Source of the DNA: Tricholomella constricta
Taxonomy: Eukaryota; Basidiomycota; Agaricomycetes; Agaricales; Lyophyllaceae
DNA length: 64,000 bases
Assembly: GCA_013368375.1 (NCBI GenBank)
Contig: JAACJP010000010.1
Span: forward strand, 558,001-622,000
Direction of reading: 5' to 3'
This document shows positions 63,701 through 64,000 of this stretch, piece after piece. The first letter of the stretch is position 1, and each line of letters starts with the position of its first letter. The notes beneath the pieces are model-generated. The model searched no databases and was not told the origin of the DNA. It saw only the letters and a program-made list of their open reading frames with translations. The position numbers and the translations under genes were made by a program.

Positions 63701-64000
63701 GTGTCAAAAACCCTGGAAAGAGTGAGCTTCAGGCTTTCTGGAAATCCAACAGTGAACTTACAATAGAAGAAGAAGAAACCAATCATAACATTAGCCTCAG
63801 CCCACCCTACATGCCTATGAGATCAATCGAATAAAGGCGATAAATGGGAGCTTTACAAGGTGTCGCAAGTCTGGAAAATTGAGTGAGATTAAACACGGAA
63901 AGGCATCAGCTGGTAAACTTACGGGCTTCCAATGAACGCAATTTGGGCCCAGTCAAACGTTAGTAACGAAAACCCCAACCCACTCCGGTATCCAAACATC
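60737..64000 (-). CDS. OPT-family oligopeptide transporter, 5' end outside the window
   Basis: Plasma-membrane, proton-coupled transporter of small peptides, of the fungal OPT family. At the right edge the protein reads GLGFSLLTFDWAQIAFIGSP, a hallmark of the family, followed after introns by the SQYMP-like region (KNIWFSQYMP) and AYREYSPVYLS. The last exons give VNYVPWAIIGFLFQFVVRRR, YWAKYN, LSAALDAGTAVGVIIVFF, and finally WGNQVFRNTLDWRN, LPDGETFG and the stop at 60737. The gene has very many short introns (often 50-60 nt), so the ORFs on this strand are small pieces. The N-terminal third is beyond the edge. Confidence 0.88.

Overview
The window is fungal nuclear DNA, almost certainly from a basidiomycete (Agaricomycetes). 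Genes are split by many GT-AG introns of about 50 nt. A fungal sphingolipid C9-methyltransferase gene is present, and the transposons are of the chromodomain Ty3/gypsy type and the RNase H-bearing LINE type. The species cannot be named from the sequence.

Left third (1-26.5 kb): a nest of retrotransposons. An old, broken Ty3/gypsy element, called gypsy2 here (8559-26455, with its 5' end off the window), was entered by a LINE (1601-8558, poly-A tail). The LINE's first ORF is cut by the 5' LTR of another gypsy copy (1-1600, minus strand). Further right, gypsy2 holds a repeat-rich insertion (about 10735-12365), a small LTR element encoding only a KH-domain protein (16698-18761, TSD GGAGG), and a complete gypsy element, gypsy1 (18812-25153, TSD GCGGG). 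The KH element and gypsy1 are inserted 45 bp apart in a gene antisense to gypsy2 pol. That gene keeps its reading frame when both inserts are taken out. Both young elements show the signature of Tf1-type self-priming, and both have the same polypurine/LTR junction.

Middle (26.5-45.3 kb): a patchwork lying between two inverted, roughly 80-90% similar blocks (26966-27055 and 44950-45088). Intact-looking genes, all on the minus strand, are a candidate 2OG-Fe(II) oxygenase-like protein, an rve-type integrase/transposase, a HECT-like protein and a large Ser/Pro/Gln-rich protein. Among them lie broken pieces of two host genes: CBP80/NCBP1 in two places and opposite orientations, and an ATAD2/Yta7/Abo1-type AAA ATPase whose parts are out of order. 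This may be one large transposon that has collected gene fragments; that is inference.

Right (45.7-64 kb): ordinary conserved euchromatin. In order: LCB2 serine palmitoyltransferase (-), histidyl-tRNA synthetase with a probable mitochondrial alternative start (-), sphingolipid C9-methyltransferase (-), tRNA-Val(AAC) (-), YIF1 (+), a second tRNA-Val(AAC) (+), a secreted GH35 beta-galactosidase (-) and an OPT oligopeptide transporter (-, running off the right edge). LCB2 and the C9-methyltransferase act in the same fungal glucosylceramide pathway and lie about 3.4 kb apart.
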